DNA of 64,000 nt from NCBI GenBank assembly GCA_018340375.1, contig JAFFJZ010000010.1, positions 12,772,001 to 12,836,000 of the forward strand. Direction: 5' to 3'. Below are positions 21,634 to 33,078 of the stretch, in pieces. The first letter of the stretch is position 1; every line of letters begins with the position of its first letter. This stretch comes from Gonatopus flavifemur (lineage: Eukaryota > Arthropoda > Insecta > Hymenoptera > Dryinidae). A program made the translations under genes and the position numbers. The notes beneath the pieces are model-generated. The model worked only from the letters and a program-made list of their open reading frames with translations. It ran no database searches and had not been told where the DNA came from.

Positions 21634-23400
21634 TAGTACACTCTTATCTCTTTTCACCGTAAGTAATGAAATAACGAAGGTCTAGCTTTGAATATATTTT
21701 CCAAGTTTGAATTGTTTATTGAAAGGAATTGACAATCGAATTCAATCTTAACATTTGTGAATTTTTGGGAATGTACACAGTAAAAAATTCTGTGGATTTT
21801 TAACACACGTGCGTGTCCCAAATACTTTACTCAAACTTTGCGTTGAATATCAACATAAAGAATGAGCGAAATTAACATAATTTGATAATTCTTTGTGTTA
21901 ATTTTCAATACAAATTTTGAGGGGACTGTTCCTAACACAAGATTTTCTACTGTTCCAACGTTTTTAATTTCTCATTACCGTTTCTAAATAGCAACTCTGC
22001 AATAATAAGCTTAATAAAACAATATATTTTTTCATTTTTAGCTAAAATTTCGTTGCAATAAACGATTCAAACTTGAATATTATTTTCGGATTGCGTACCA
22101 TTCAATCAAATATTGAACAAAAAAAGATAATGATGACAATATAATTTTCACGAAGATTTCAATACTCTGTCACAAATCTTGAACAGGTCTGAGAATTTTT
22201 GTAAGGTATATGACGAATAGTATTTTGTGTTCCAAAGTTAATGTTTTTCTTTACTCTTTTACCCTGATAAAGAACGTTATTGGAGTATTCGCAATTCCAA
22301 TAGGGAAGCTCAAACCCACTTATTCAGAGATATTATCAGAGATTGCTCAAGAAGCGGAAAGTTAATTTGGTTCGTAAAAACATATTATGATTATATTCAC
22401 GAAAAAATATCTTGCGGTGGAATCCAAAATGAAAACTCGCAAGAGCTTTTTTCGCATCAAAACTACTATTAGAATAATTATGATTACTTTATAGTTACCA
22501 GAAAAAACAAAAGTGAGTAAACAAATAATGCGGAGATCTCATCGTTAATATGATCTTATTATACCACATCCTATCAAAGCGAGTATAAAATGAGAATACA
22601 TAAAACAGTGTTGTAGGTGTTCATCAATAAAGACAGCAAAGAAGAGACGACAGTGAGATGACATGCGTGTTTCTCTTTTTTGTTTCAATTTGAGTGGCAT
22701 ATGATACTCGCTGCGTATAAAAGTACATACTCTAAGCCTGTAATTCAAATACTAGATTACTCTCCTGTACTGAATATTTATCTTATGAAGCACTGAAGCA
22801 TGAAAAAATTTTATTTTTGTATCCAAATGAATTTATGCGCAAATGTATATATTTTTATACTGAAATTCTAAATCTCAAGATGATTTCTCACGTTTGTCTA
22901 TGCACTTACCTGACAAAACTAATATATGATTAAAATAAGACTATTTTGTTTTTATGGATCTCTAGAGGTTTTTTACAACCGAATGTAGCTGGTTGTAAAT
23001 TCATTGAATTATAAGAAAAACATGTATTTGTAATCGATTGTAATCTCACGTCTCAATAAAAAACGTAATTCAGATGTTAACAGCGTTGGAAGTTTTTGCG
23101 AAGAACGAGAAATCACCTTTCTCTTTTGAAACGGGTTTTGATCATTTTCATCAGGGTTCTTCAGGTGCTGTTCAGGAACTGCGAAGCGTAGACTGGACAT
23201 GTATCCAGTCAGTAAATTCAACGGCACGCATTTTGGAGGAGCATATCAAGGTCGTGGAACAAACAATGATGGTTGGCATTTTAATAGTCCTGCAATGCCA
23301 GTGGAGAGCTCTGTTACTGGCTCTTTGAGACGCCTGTAGCCGTGTTTCCTGGGTGGAAATTGATTGAGTAACATGGAAAGCTGGACGGGAACTGACAGGG
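21634..23400. other. Intergenic, no gene seen
   Basis: AT-rich sequence. ACACAGTAAAAAATTCTGTG (21777) and ATTTTCTACTGT (21943) may be a decayed inverted-repeat pair. Otherwise I see no gene and no clear element. Confidence 0.35.
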
Positions 23401-23408
23401 TAACATGG

Positions 23409-23492
23409 ATGGAACGTTTCTGCTGAAAAATGCCAGGTAGAACTGGGCAAAAAATTTTTCTCACGCTTTGAACGGTTTTTGTCCCGGAGAAT
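23409..23492. repeat. Half copy of the TGCCAGG/TTTGAACGGTTT element
   Basis: CTGCTGAAAAATGCCAGGTAG...CACGCTTTGAACGGTTTTTG matches one arm of the palindrome at 26409-26782. No second arm is present. Confidence 0.55.
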
Positions 23493-23688
23493 CTTGTCAA
23501 AAACTTATCTGTATTCTAGATAGCATACAAGAATTCCAAATGAATTCTGGAAAAAGGACACTTCGAGAGTTTCTTTAGAGTACAAGAAAGAGATAGATAG
23601 ATTCATTATGTCCAAGGAAGAACCTTTAGGACAATTTACATAAGTAAATAAGGCTAAAAACAATTTATGATTTAAGACTAATTAAAAC

Positions 23689-23831
23689 CAGGGACTGCAA
23701 CGTTATTCACTTACGTTACTTATTATATATGAAATCTATATAATAAATATATAATTTGTGTACAATATATATATTATTATATACATTTTATATATAATGA
23801 GTGACGTAAGTGAATAACGTTCCAGTCCCTG
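23689..23831. mobile_element. hAT-type palindromic MITE CAGGGACTG
   Basis: 143 bp; the ends CAGGGACTGCAACGTTATTC and GAATAACGTTCCAGTCCCTG are flanked by a perfect 8-bp duplication ATTAAAAC (23681-23688, 23832-23839). The loop is TATATA-rich. Confidence 0.9.
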
Positions 23832-24096
23832 ATTAAAACTAATTAAAACTAGTTGACGCGCTCTCTACGTTTGAGTGATGAAATATTCCTTATGAACATA
23901 CTTGAAATTAAGACTCTTGAAACTTCCCTCCACCAAGATAAAGAATTGGATATTGTACAGTATCACGAGAGCTACTGTTGAGCATATCGTTTAAGGAGCA
24001 GAGCATGTATAGGTTTCTCTTGAAGGGGAGAGAGAGAGTTCATGTTTAGAGTTCTTAAATAGTTTTAAAAAGAATTAGATTCGTCTTCTTTGAGAA

Positions 24097-24136
24097 TTTT
24101 AAGGTAGTAGTAGTAGTAGTAAAGTAGTAGTTAGTA
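24097..24136. repeat. TAG trinucleotide microsatellite
   Basis: An imperfect run of GTA/TAG triplets. Short and not linked to any gene. Confidence 0.8.
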
Positions 24137-24450
24137 AGGAAAAGTAAAATTCAATCGGTTTGAAGCTTTTCATTCTGGTTGGAACTAGGATTAAACAATT
24201 TTGTTGACCAATAACAAAATGGCGAACTTCTGTGGAAATAGGAATGTAAAATGGAAAGTTAGGGGTGAAAAAAAAGATTCTAGTTCCTACAAGAGGTGTT
24301 AATAAGTACAACACATCCAAATTTCAGTTCATTCGATTGAATAGGAAATTTTTCATGAAGTTGGCCGACCGTGAACCGTTGTTTCGAGAAAATCACGTTC
24401 AAAGTTTTTATGAATTGATTATACAAAGAAAATCATGCTTACACTAATTG

Positions 24451-24511
24451 CCCAGATAGCACAAGAGTTCTAAAAGAGCTCAACTCTTTCAGAACTCTTG
24501 TGTTATCTGGG
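24451..24511. mobile_element. 61-bp CCCAGATAGCACAAGAGTTCT hairpin
   Basis: The ends CCCAGATAGCACAAGAGTTC and GAACTCTTGTGTTATCTGGG make an almost complete stem. It is the smallest complete-looking member of the CCCAGAYAGCAC group. The flanking dinucleotides (TG, CG) do not match. Confidence 0.75.
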
Positions 24512-24674
24512 CGTCTATCCTTGGTACATACAATAAGTCTTCCACCTCTTCATAGGCCTCATTTGTGATCACTTTGTGTTCAAGAGGAAAAATTCGATTT
24601 TTTCAACTCAAGTTACAGGGGTGTCTGACAAATCGAATTCTTTTTGAAGCTCTTCAAGAACTCTATATTCAACA

Positions 24675-24890
24675 CCCAAGTAGCAGAAGAGGTTAGAAAT
24701 GCTAAGAGCGTGTTTGAAAAATCCTACGAACATGCGTAGAACCTCCAAATGAGACTGTTTCGAATAATTATGTGCTATGCACCTCCATAGAATATCTTAA
24801 CGAATTTATCCAAAATAGTCTCATTTGCACATCCCTTTCACATGCATAGAGTTACCATAGCATATTTGAGAAGTTCTTGTGCTACTTGGG
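24675..24890. mobile_element. CCCAAGTAGCAG...GCTACTTGGG element
   Basis: 216 bp; ends CCCAAGTAGCA and TGTGCTACTTGGG, core with GTTTCGAATAATTATGTGCT. A diverged inverted copy of part of this core (ATTATTCGAAACAGTCTCATT) lies in the Rox8 intron at 45388-45408. Confidence 0.7.
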
Positions 24891-25066
24891 AAAAGAGCTC
24901 TCGAAGGGTTCTTTTTTCACAACTTATTTGGAATTCTCGTGCGTGTCTGGGATGACATTAACACCGAAAGTTGAAAAAGAATTGTCTTTATGACATCTGA
25001 AAGAGCTTCTTTAGTTCAATTACTGCAAAACATTTCGTTTGTACTTAAAAAATAAAAAAGTTACAG

Positions 25067-26358
25067 CACTGGTAAAAGAATTTCTCTGAATTTCTCTGAA
25101 ATCGCTCCGAATTTCTTTATGAGAGATACTATATGTATTTTGGGACATGTTTCAGAGAGATTCAGAGTAATTTGAGAGCAATTCAGAGGAAGTTACAGAC
25201 TTGTCAGATGGTGATATATCTTAAAACTCTTGAACTTTCTTTGAATCTCTCGGAATTTTTCTGATCAAGATTTAGAAATTTTCAGTCATCTTTCTAAATC
25301 CCTCTGAATTCCTTCATTTATTTGAAATTCAAACCTTCCTCTGAATTTGTTAAAATCTTTCTGAATTCCTGTATATTTGTCTGAATCTCTTTGAATCCCT
25401 CTGAATTTGATTCATCCAAGTTCGAAGTTTTGTTTGAATTGGTTCGAATCTCTCTGAATTTCTCTGAATCCCTCAAATGTTGCTGAAGTTTTAATCGTTT
25501 GTTGAAACAAATTGGTAATTGAATAACGCAATACTCAGCCGTTGAAGTTTCCGGTTCCAATGAGTTCATTCGAGAAGACAAATATCGATGATTTCTCATA
25601 TTTTGTGAGTTCGATTTCTCTTCTCGTTTATATAAACGATTCGAATTTCCACAACATTCCCCCAGAATTTTATCTATTCAATTTCAAAGCTTTCTCGGAG
25701 TTCGTTTGAATCTCTCTGAATCCCTCAAAATTTTATTTATCCGATTTAAAAGGTTCCTCTGAATTTGTCCAAATCTCTCTAAATTCCTGTATATTTGTCT
25801 GAATCTCTTTGAATCCCTCAGCAATTTATTTATTCAGGTTCAAACCTCTCTCTGAATTCTTCTGGATCTCCCCGAATCAACCCGAATTCCTTCAAATTCT
25901 CTTGAATAATTCAACGCACGGTGTATCTCAATTTACCTATTCTCGAATCTCTCTGAAAGTCCCCGAATGCCTCTGGAATCTTCAACCAAAAATTTTTCAC
26001 AATTTATTCCTCTCTAAATGTTCCTGAATTCTTCTGAAGTTATTTGAAACCCCCGAAATGCCTCTACAATCATGGACAAAAAATTCCATTCAATCTATTT
26101 CTCTGTGAATTTTTTTGAATTGTTGTCAATGTCTCTGAATTCCTCCGAACAGTTCAATGCTCAGGTTTCCGTAATTTACCTATCTCAAAATCTCTATTAT
26201 GAAACTTCTTGAATGCCTCCGAAATTTTGAACCAATAATTTCATTGAATTTATTTTTCTCTGAATTTCTCTGAATTCTTCTGAAACATTAAACACACAAC
26301 TTTTTCCAATCCATGAGCCTCTGAATTCCTTTGAAACGTGGAATTTTTTTTACCAGGG
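25067..26358. mobile_element. CCCTGGTAAAA-type element with CTCTGAAT-word core (1.3 kb)
   Basis: The ends CACTGGTAAAAG and TTTTTTTTACCAGGG are flanked by AG (25065-25066, 26359-26360). Almost the whole body is a degenerate tandem of CTCTGAATTTCTCTGAAT-like words, first as its complement (TTCAGAGA) and then directly, over more than 1 kb. Frames read through it are shadows of the repeat. Confidence 0.8.
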
Positions 26359-26408
26359 AGGGATGTTGAATAGATCATAGCTCATTTGCAAGGTCTTTGA
26401 ACGTAGAA

Positions 26409-26782
26409 AATTGCTGAAAATGCCAGGCAAAACCGGATAGAGAATTGTTATCAGGCTTTGAACGGTTTCTTTCGTTGGTAATCCAGGGAAAAACTGCTAA
26501 AATTTCTACCCGATTTGGTCCAGAATTACCAATTCGGAATATCCTGTCAACAACTGACAGCAATTTCTTGGGATGATTCTGTTTGGAATTTACAGACTGT
26601 GATATCCAGTCAAAAATTGACGAAAATTTTCCTGTTAGGTTTCGACAGGATGATACAATTTAGTGATTCTTGACCAATTTGGGTAGAAAATTGGTCAGTT
26701 TTGCCTGGATTACCTGGGAAAGAAACCGTTCAAAGCCTAACAACAATTTTCTCTCCGGTTCTGCCTGGCATTTTTAGCAGGG
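26409..26782. mobile_element. Palindrome TGCTGAAAATGCCAGGC...GCAGGG
   Basis: The arm TGCTGAAAATGCCAGGCAAAA, then CTTTGAACGGTTTCTTT, is mirrored by AAAGAAACCGTTCAAAG and TGCCTGGCATTTTTAGCAGGG. The core repeats AATTTCTACCCGATTTGG-type words inverted. The right end is GGG, the left is decayed, so membership of the CCC clan is only suspected. Confidence 0.65.
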
Positions 26783-26811
26783 TGCATTGTAGTTTTCAAG
26801 ACACCGGAACC

Positions 26812-27389
26812 AGAGATGAGTGGGGATCCTGTAATGAGGGATCGGACAATCAACTGCTGATTACGGATTGGTCGGCCGCCATTAGTGGGATAGGTACTGA
26901 TATTTATGAAAATATTCGAGATACATATTTAAAGTCAGCTTATTCATGTATAATACTTACAATTAAGTGAATCTGAAACATTCTTCGAACAAAGCATGTA
27001 AATACATTTGAGAAAAATGATTTTAATCGAATAACATACACTATGCATGCTTAACTAAACTATAGAAAAAATCGGAAGTATCCCACTAATGGCGACTGAT
27101 TGTCCGATCCCTCATTAAACAATCCCTAGAGATGAGTGGAGAGATTGCTAACGTAATACTGAAATCGTGGTATGGTTTTTGGACTAGCGACATCACGCGG
27201 CAATGATACCAACCAACAAATAAATATTTGATGATTGCTCAGATCGAACGGAATTTCTGAAATCCAATGGAATTAACCAATCAGTGTGGTTCCACTTTTT
27301 AGTTGGTATCATTGCCGCATGATGTCGCTAGTCCAAAAACCATACCACGATTTCAGTATCCCGTTAGCAATCTCTCCACTCATCTCTGC
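26812..27389. mobile_element. hAT-like palindrome CAGAGATGAGTGG, interrupted
   Basis: The continuous part 27128-27389 is a near-perfect palindrome: AGAGATGAGTGGAGAGATTG is mirrored by CTCTCCACTCATCTCT. CCGGAAC flanks it on the left (26804-26810) and right (from 27390). The element 26824-27127 inserted after the first 12 bases and duplicated them. CAGAGATGAG ends are common in hAT families. Confidence 0.7.
26824..27127. mobile_element. MULE-like element GGATCCTGTAATGAGGGATCGG
   Basis: The ends GGATCCTGTAATGAGGGATC and GATCCCTCATTAAACAATCC resemble those of 15836-16972. The flanking direct repeat AGAGATGAGTGG (26812-26823, 27128-27139) is 12 bp, although those bases also form the arm of the host palindrome. 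304 bp, no coding capacity. Confidence 0.7.
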
Positions 27390-27720
27390 CGGAACTTTGA
27401 AACAAATGAAGCGTAAAAATGTTCCAATTTCCGCTCCTTTCGCGCTTAGATACTTTTACATTTGCTCCTCCGCGTCGCTTTATACCCTTCTTACGCTCCC
27501 ATTTTTACTAGGGTGGAAGGGTTTTCTCTCGAAATAGAAAGACTATTTCTATTCTTTTCAGCTGATGTTCTCACAGCATAGTTTATAAGAAAGGAATCTT
27601 GATTAAATAAAACGTAATGAGATAGATATATCATTTATTGAATGCATAGATAGATATTAAGTTTATTAATTATCATATACCGTTTTATTAATTCATAAAG
27701 ACGATACAGTACTTTGTTTT

Positions 27721-27982
27721 TTCTTTTTAGAAATTGAGTGTCCACCGTTTCGGTTACTTCTTAAATTTCCTTACATTATGCCCTGCTGTCCATGATGAAT
27801 TTTTCAGTTTACGTATTTTGAAAAAAATTTTTTTTTTCGAAATTCAAAATTCGGGCTGTTTAGCGACGTACATTAGGTCTCAAAGAATCATCCCTGAAAA
27901 TTTGAGATTTTTTCATGGATTCAGTTCCGAATAATTTGGAAGAAAAAAACCGTTCTCGGTCGGTAAGCTCGTATCCCGTTAA
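27721..27982. repeat. Partial copy of the GGGATACCAGC family
   Basis: Contains AATTCAAAATTCGGGCTGT and CTGAAAATTTGAGATTTTTTC, shared with 56070-56410, and ends GGTAAGCTCGTATCCCGTTAA. It abuts the next copy at the TTAA of 27979-27982. Confidence 0.55.
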
Positions 27983-28306
27983 GGATATACCAGCGTACCG
28001 ACTGGAAAACATTTTCTCGGGAAGAATTCTCCGCACTGAATTTATTAACAGATCTGAAATTCCCAGGTAATATTCTTTAATACTTCATCTATTGCGGTAC
28101 ATCGCCCAAATTTCGAATTTCGAAGGAAAACTTTTTTTCTCAGTCGGTACAACAAACTTGTTTTTCGAAATTCGAAATTTGGGTGATGTACCGCAATAGA
28201 TGAAGTGTTAAAGAATATTACCTGAGAATTTCAGATCTGTTAATAAATTCAGTGCGGAGAATTCTTACCGAGAAAACGTTTACTCAGTCGATACACTGGT
28301 ACCCCT
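27983..28306. mobile_element. TTAA-flanked palindrome GGATATACCAGCGTACCGAC
   Basis: Near-palindromic 324 bp between TTAA sites (27979-27982, 28307-28310). The arms share TTAACAGATCTGAAATTC and CATCTATTGCGGTACATC with their inverses, and the core has AATTTCGAATTTCG. The family also occurs at 27721-27982 and 56070-56410. Confidence 0.75.
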
Positions 28307-28444
28307 TTAATTAGAATTTTATTTCGTATCACACAATTTCTATGCGATTGATTGAAACAGTTATATTATGTGCAACGTAAACTACTGAATCCTTTGATTT
28401 GCCCGAATGCATAGAGCTCTGAAATAACATTTTCAGTTGAAACA

Positions 28445-29089
28445 CCCGTGTGGAAATATTTCGCTGAAAAATGTCTGTAAAACTATGAAAAATCTCTGAA
28501 AAAAAATGAAAAAACTCTGAGAAACTCTGACAAACTCTGAGAATCTCTGAAATTTTGATGAGAAATCTAATATTTTTGGGACATTCTTTACAGACTTTTT
28601 TCAGACTTTTTTCAGAGTTTCTCAGAGTTTTTTCATTCTTTTTCAGAGGAATAGTAACGAAATCGCACTCTGAAAAAACTCTGACAAAACTCTGATGGAT
28701 TGCTAACATTTTTCTGACTTTTAGAAAAAAATTAAAAAATTTTCAAACACTTTTTCACACATGATATTTGAATACGGCATATGAATGTATTAATTAAATT
28801 TCAGGATTTTTCAATAATCAGAAAAATGTCAACAATTTATTAGAGTTTTGTCAGAGTTTTTTCAGAATGCAATTTCGTTACTATTTCTCTGAAAAAGAAT
28901 GAAAAAACTCTGAGAAACTCTGAAAAAAGTCTGAAAAAAGTCTGTAAAGAATGTCCCAAAAATATTAGATTTCTCATCAAAATTTCAGAGATTCTCAGAG
29001 TTTGTCAGAGTTTCTCAGAGTTTTTTCATTTTTTTCAGAGATTTTTCATAGTTTTGCAGACATTTTTCAGCGAAATATTTCCATACGGG
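28445..29089. mobile_element. CCC...GGG element with CTCTGA/TCAGAG core
   Basis: 645 bp; the ends CCCGTGTGGAAATATTTCGC and GCGAAATATTTCCATACGGG are flanked by CA (28443-28444, 29090-29091). Arms of roughly 200 bp are almost identical and consist of AAACTCTGAGAAACTCTGAC-type words, so they can form a very long hairpin. There is no gene inside. Confidence 0.85.
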
Positions 29090-29407
29090 CAGCTAATTTC
29101 AAAAATTCATTTGTATTTGTATTCCTTCAGAGGTATTCAGAAATCGTATTCGTTCTCATTAAAATTCCCAATTACCCTGAATGGATAATTTTTTACAGGG
29201 TTTCTTGTCAGTTCTATCGATTGTACCTTCTCGGTTCAGAAGTTATGAACTTGAAGATATTGAAAAACCATATTTGACTAATTTCAGCAATTGGAGTGTA
29301 AAAACCGACACTTCTTCACGCAGTGACGGACGAGCTATCTTTCTTCCACTTGCGTGGAACAAAAGATGAAAGACTGCAATGACGACGATGTCTAGCTTCT
29401 ATTCTTT

Positions 29408-29559
29408 CCCTAGTGAAAATGGGAGCGTAAGAAGTGTATGAAGCGACGCGGAAGAGTACACGAAACAGTATATAAGCGCGAAAGAAGCGAAAATTGAAAC
29501 ATTTTCACGCTTCATTTGTTCCAATATTCGCTTCCGAAGCGTGGACATTTTCACCAGGG
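29408..29559. mobile_element. Short CCCTAGTGAAAATGGGAGCG element
   Basis: 152 bp; ends CCCTAGTGAAAATG and ATTTTCACCAGGG, flanked by TT (29406-29407, 29560-29561). It belongs to the GAAGCG-core subfamily. A solo end of the same type (CCCATTTTTACTAGGG) is at 27499-27514. Confidence 0.8.
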
Positions 29560-29882
29560 TTGTTCATCCACGCGGGTAGAAAAAAGATGTAGGAAAGTTC
29601 TAATTCCGCCACATGGTGGGAAATCTTGGTGCATTTATGGATAAAAATCCACCTCAATTTGCAACTCAATTTGCATTTGATGCTAATAGGTCTTCTTATA
29701 AAATCCCAGACAGCCAAGTGTTAGAAAAATTCGCAACAACGTTTCAACAAAACGAAACAACTGTTGTTGTGAAGTTGCTAGGAGGTTGCGTCGCCAAATG
29801 CGCAGCAACGCGCAGCAAACTTGAAAGTTATTGTCATGATCCCATACAACAAAAGTTGTTGTGCAATCGTTGCTCTTGCGTT

Positions 29883-30130
29883 CCCTATTAAAAATGTCCG
29901 ATAGATCCTGACAGATTTCGGTCAAAGTTCTGTCTGATTCCGTCGGAAATCATCATGCCTGGGACAAAAACCGACCAAATCCTGCACAGACTGGAATGCC
30001 AGACAAAGCCAAACAAAACCTGACGGATTCCGGTCAAAATTCTGTCTGGTTCTGTCGGAAATCATCATGCCTGAGACAAAAACCGACCAAATCCTGACAG
30101 AAAATTATCTGTCGAACATTTGGAATAGGG
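29883..30130. mobile_element. CCCTATTAAAAATGTC element, nested
   Basis: The ends CCCTATTAAAAATGTCCGA and TCGAACATTTGGAATAGGG are flanked by TT (29881-29882, 30131-30132). The interior holds an imperfect tandem duplication of about 100 bp containing TCTGTCGGAAATCATCATGCC. Same family as 12040-12246. Confidence 0.85.
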
Positions 30131-30170
30131 TTATTTATCAAGTTTCCGTAAAGTTTCTGGGAATTTGCTA

Positions 30171-30461
30171 CCCAGATAACACACGAAGAATTCTTTTTCA
30201 AGAGCAAGAATAGAACTCTTCAAGAACTCTTTTCGAACTAATGAATTCATATAGAGCTCTGGAAGAGTTCAATCTGTCGGACAATCTGTCAACAAGTTCT
30301 TTGAGAGTACTCAAACAATACTTCTGATATTCTCAAAGAGCTTGTTAATGTCCGACAGATTGAACTCCTCCAGAGCTCTATATGAATTCATTAGTTCGAA
30401 AAGAATTCTTGAAGAGTTCTATTCTTGCTCTTGAAAAAGAATTCTCCGTGTGTTATCTGGG
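30171..30461. mobile_element. CCCAGATAACACACG palindrome, nested
   Basis: 291 bp; almost perfect arms of about 125 bp with AAGAATTCTTTTTCAAGAGC and CAGAGCTC words, flanked by TA (30169-30170, 30462-30463). The core vocabulary (GAATTC, AAGAGTTC) overlaps that of 24451-24511. Confidence 0.9.
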
Positions 30462-31003
30462 TACGCATGTGATTGAGAGTTTCATGAAACCGAGCAACTT
30501 CCTAGCAACACGATAACAATTCAAACTAAAATCCTAGATTTACAACATACTGTTGCACATTTGGCGACGCAACGTCCCTGCGAATTGCTTCAAACTGTTG
30601 TTGTACGTTTTCAACAATTTGCTGCGTATTTGCTCAGCATTTTGCTGTTAGGGGCTCTTCTAGCACTTTGCTGTCTGGGATAGAGCTATAACACGTGAGA
30701 TCAAACAATCCTCCAGCAATAAAACACAAATTGGTGCAGCAAAACTGAAGCAACAGTTGCACTGCAACTTTTGCTGTCAAAGATACTCCATCTTTAATAT
30801 ATTCCTGCGGCATTTTTGACCTGAGAAGAATTTTTATAAAAATTCAAAAAGAGGACTTGGTGAATCAGTTGGATCGGTATTTTTCCAAAAAGAAACGTTT
30901 TTCCTTGATATCACGTTAAGAGTGAGTGACGTTTTACTTTTGTAACGTTCGTTTTGGATGAAACGTTTCAAAAATGTTATAAAAATAAGACATCCCAGAC
31001 AGC

Positions 31004-31275
31004 ACAAATGATAATTTTGAATTCACAAAAACTTCTGAAAGAACTTCTTGAACAGTCCCCGTTATGACAGTAAAAATGAATTCAATATGAACTGAATGAA
31101 TTCAAAATGCATACATGTTGAATGCCTGAATAAGTCTTTATGAATTCGTGATATGAATTCTTTCTGAAGATTAAGTTATTCATCAAAAGTTCAGTTTGAA
31201 TTCAAACTATTCATAATGAATTCATGTTTACTGTCATAACGGAAGCTCTTTACGGGGACTTTTGTGCTGTATGGG
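31004..31275. mobile_element. CCCAGACAGCACAAATG element with GAATTC core
   Basis: 272 bp; the ends CCCAGACAGCACAAATG and ACTTTTGTGCTGTATGGG are flanked by AT (31002-31003, 31276-31277). The core repeats ATGAATTCA words. The left 83 bp recur nearly identically at 62256-62338. Confidence 0.85.
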
Positions 31276-33078
31276 ATCGACTATCTCTGGACCGTTTCAG
31301 AAACCTTGCGCAATATTTGGTTTTTTTTTTTAGTAGAGCAATTGCTCTCAATAAAATTGTACACTCAATAAAAAAAGCTTGTCAAAATCGACCAGGAGAC
31401 AATGATTTTTGGATCAAAAAATTCAGAATAAATCAGAGAAGCCGGCTCTGGTTTCAAAATAATTGTACATGGGTTAATATTTCTTATAATATAGAAAAAA
31501 CTGAATGGAGGTTTTTAATTGGCTCATAATGACTTTTCGTTCTAATTAATTATAATGATTTAATTTAAACAACAATCAGACCAGACCCGGATTGTTTGAT
31601 TAATTCTGAATCTTTTGATCCAAAGTTTGTTGTAATGAATTGAATATATTATAATGACGAAAAACAGTTGGAACGATCTAGTAGTTTTCTAGGGGAAAAA
31701 TTGACCAGAGCACTTCCCTTAAAATGATTTGAAAATCGCTTCGAAATGACTTCAAGATGATATTAATTCAACGTCATTTTGACTCAGAATTTGACGGCAT
31801 ACCGACCGAGGAGTTATTTTCGCGAGGGAATGAAGTTAAAAACATGCGATAATGCGGTGAACCATATCAGGAGAATCAAAGCGTAAAAGCGGACATTCCA
31901 AGGCTCCAAAAAAAGTTAATAAACCTCCATGAAATGTTGTAATATCCGCTTTTTGTTCTCTCGAAATGGGAAAAATGAAAAATGAAATGTTCACGTTTGT
32001 ACGTTCATATTTGTAAAAAAACCTGAGATATCTGAGCATTTGTCCATCGAAAAAATCGTCATAAATTTTGGAACTTAAACCCCGATTTGACGAATAAATT
32101 TTATTCACACAAAGAGGTCATGAGGGGGCCCCTTTTTTGGTTACGTTACTGAGATCAATACCCCCAAATAAGGCAGTTGAACCGAACGAATTGAGCTCGA
32201 CCCAAAATAAAACCGAAATCATTATTTTAATCATTATTTTCGAGATTAAAACATCTCAAGTAGATTTCCAATTGGACTTATATGCTTCATCCGTATCAAT
32301 AATCAAACTTCCTTGCGAGCCTATGAATTTCTACAACCAGCAGTATATATTACAGGGAAAATAAGTATCGCTATCACGCAATCTTGAAAATTAACTCTCT
32401 TGAATCTCTTGCAAAATCCTCCCAATCGTACATTCAAAACAGCTGTCGAACTTTTCAAACTGCACTCCAAGGATTAAGAATTCTCAAACAATTCCAGGAA
32501 AACTCATCATATTTTTCGAGAATTTATTCTCAATAATTCTTCTGTGTCATTCGAGATTTGGTCATCATTCGACAAATTCAAATGCTAATTATGCGCAATT
32601 TCAATGATCAAGGACATATTACGTCAATATAAATTGAACAAAAAAAAAATAATGACAGTGTAAAAATATTTTGTTTCTTCGAGTAGGATTTTGGACTTTC
32701 ACCTGTGGAGATGATAAAATAAATGAATTCCCTTGTCGAACCTGGCAAGTGATATCGATATCGTACATCCACGCGATGCTTGTCATCTTTTCCACGTTTC
32801 GTATGATCGGATTTGAATTTCATCGGACCTCGTCGTTCCGTCGTTGGAAGACCGCCATTGATGTTAAAACACGGGGGGATTCCGTTATGCGCGTTGCTTC
32901 GATAAACAGTTAGATACGACCGGCTTTTTCGTCGAGCGTTGTCTTCTCGGTGTCTCGTATTCCAAAAATCCAACAATTATAAGCAAAGACGATTCCGATT
33001 GTAAATTGTGATTAAAACAGAGAAAATTTTCTCTCTCACTTGTTGGTATTTGTAACGTTTGAATTGTTATTCCGAGAA
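31276..33078. other. Upstream flank of the hemomucin-like gene
   Basis: AT-rich DNA without a recognised element or gene. It should contain the hemomucin promoter and 5' UTR. The stretch 32950-33078 is the likely UTR, but no start site can be fixed. Confidence 0.4.

Larger units (their letters stand above)
29705..30679. mobile_element. CCC...GGG element with CAACAA/GTTGTT core, host of two nested elements
   Basis: The ends CCCAGACAGCCAAGTG and AGCACTTTGCTGTCTGGG are flanked by AT (29703-29704, 30680-30681). The core uses GCAACAA/TTGTTGC words. Two complete elements of the same clan (29883-30130 and 30171-30461), each with its own 2-bp duplication, have inserted into it. Confidence 0.85.

Noticed and set aside
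25318..25599. 93-residue minus-strand frame rich in NSE and FREIRTN
   Set aside because: It is a reading of the CTCTGAAT-word repeat inside the element 25067-26358; the peptide repeats follow from the DNA words.
96..30461. CRISPR-like arrays from repeated short words
   Set aside because: The words are degenerate, inverted as often as direct, without constant spacers, and the genome is eukaryotic.
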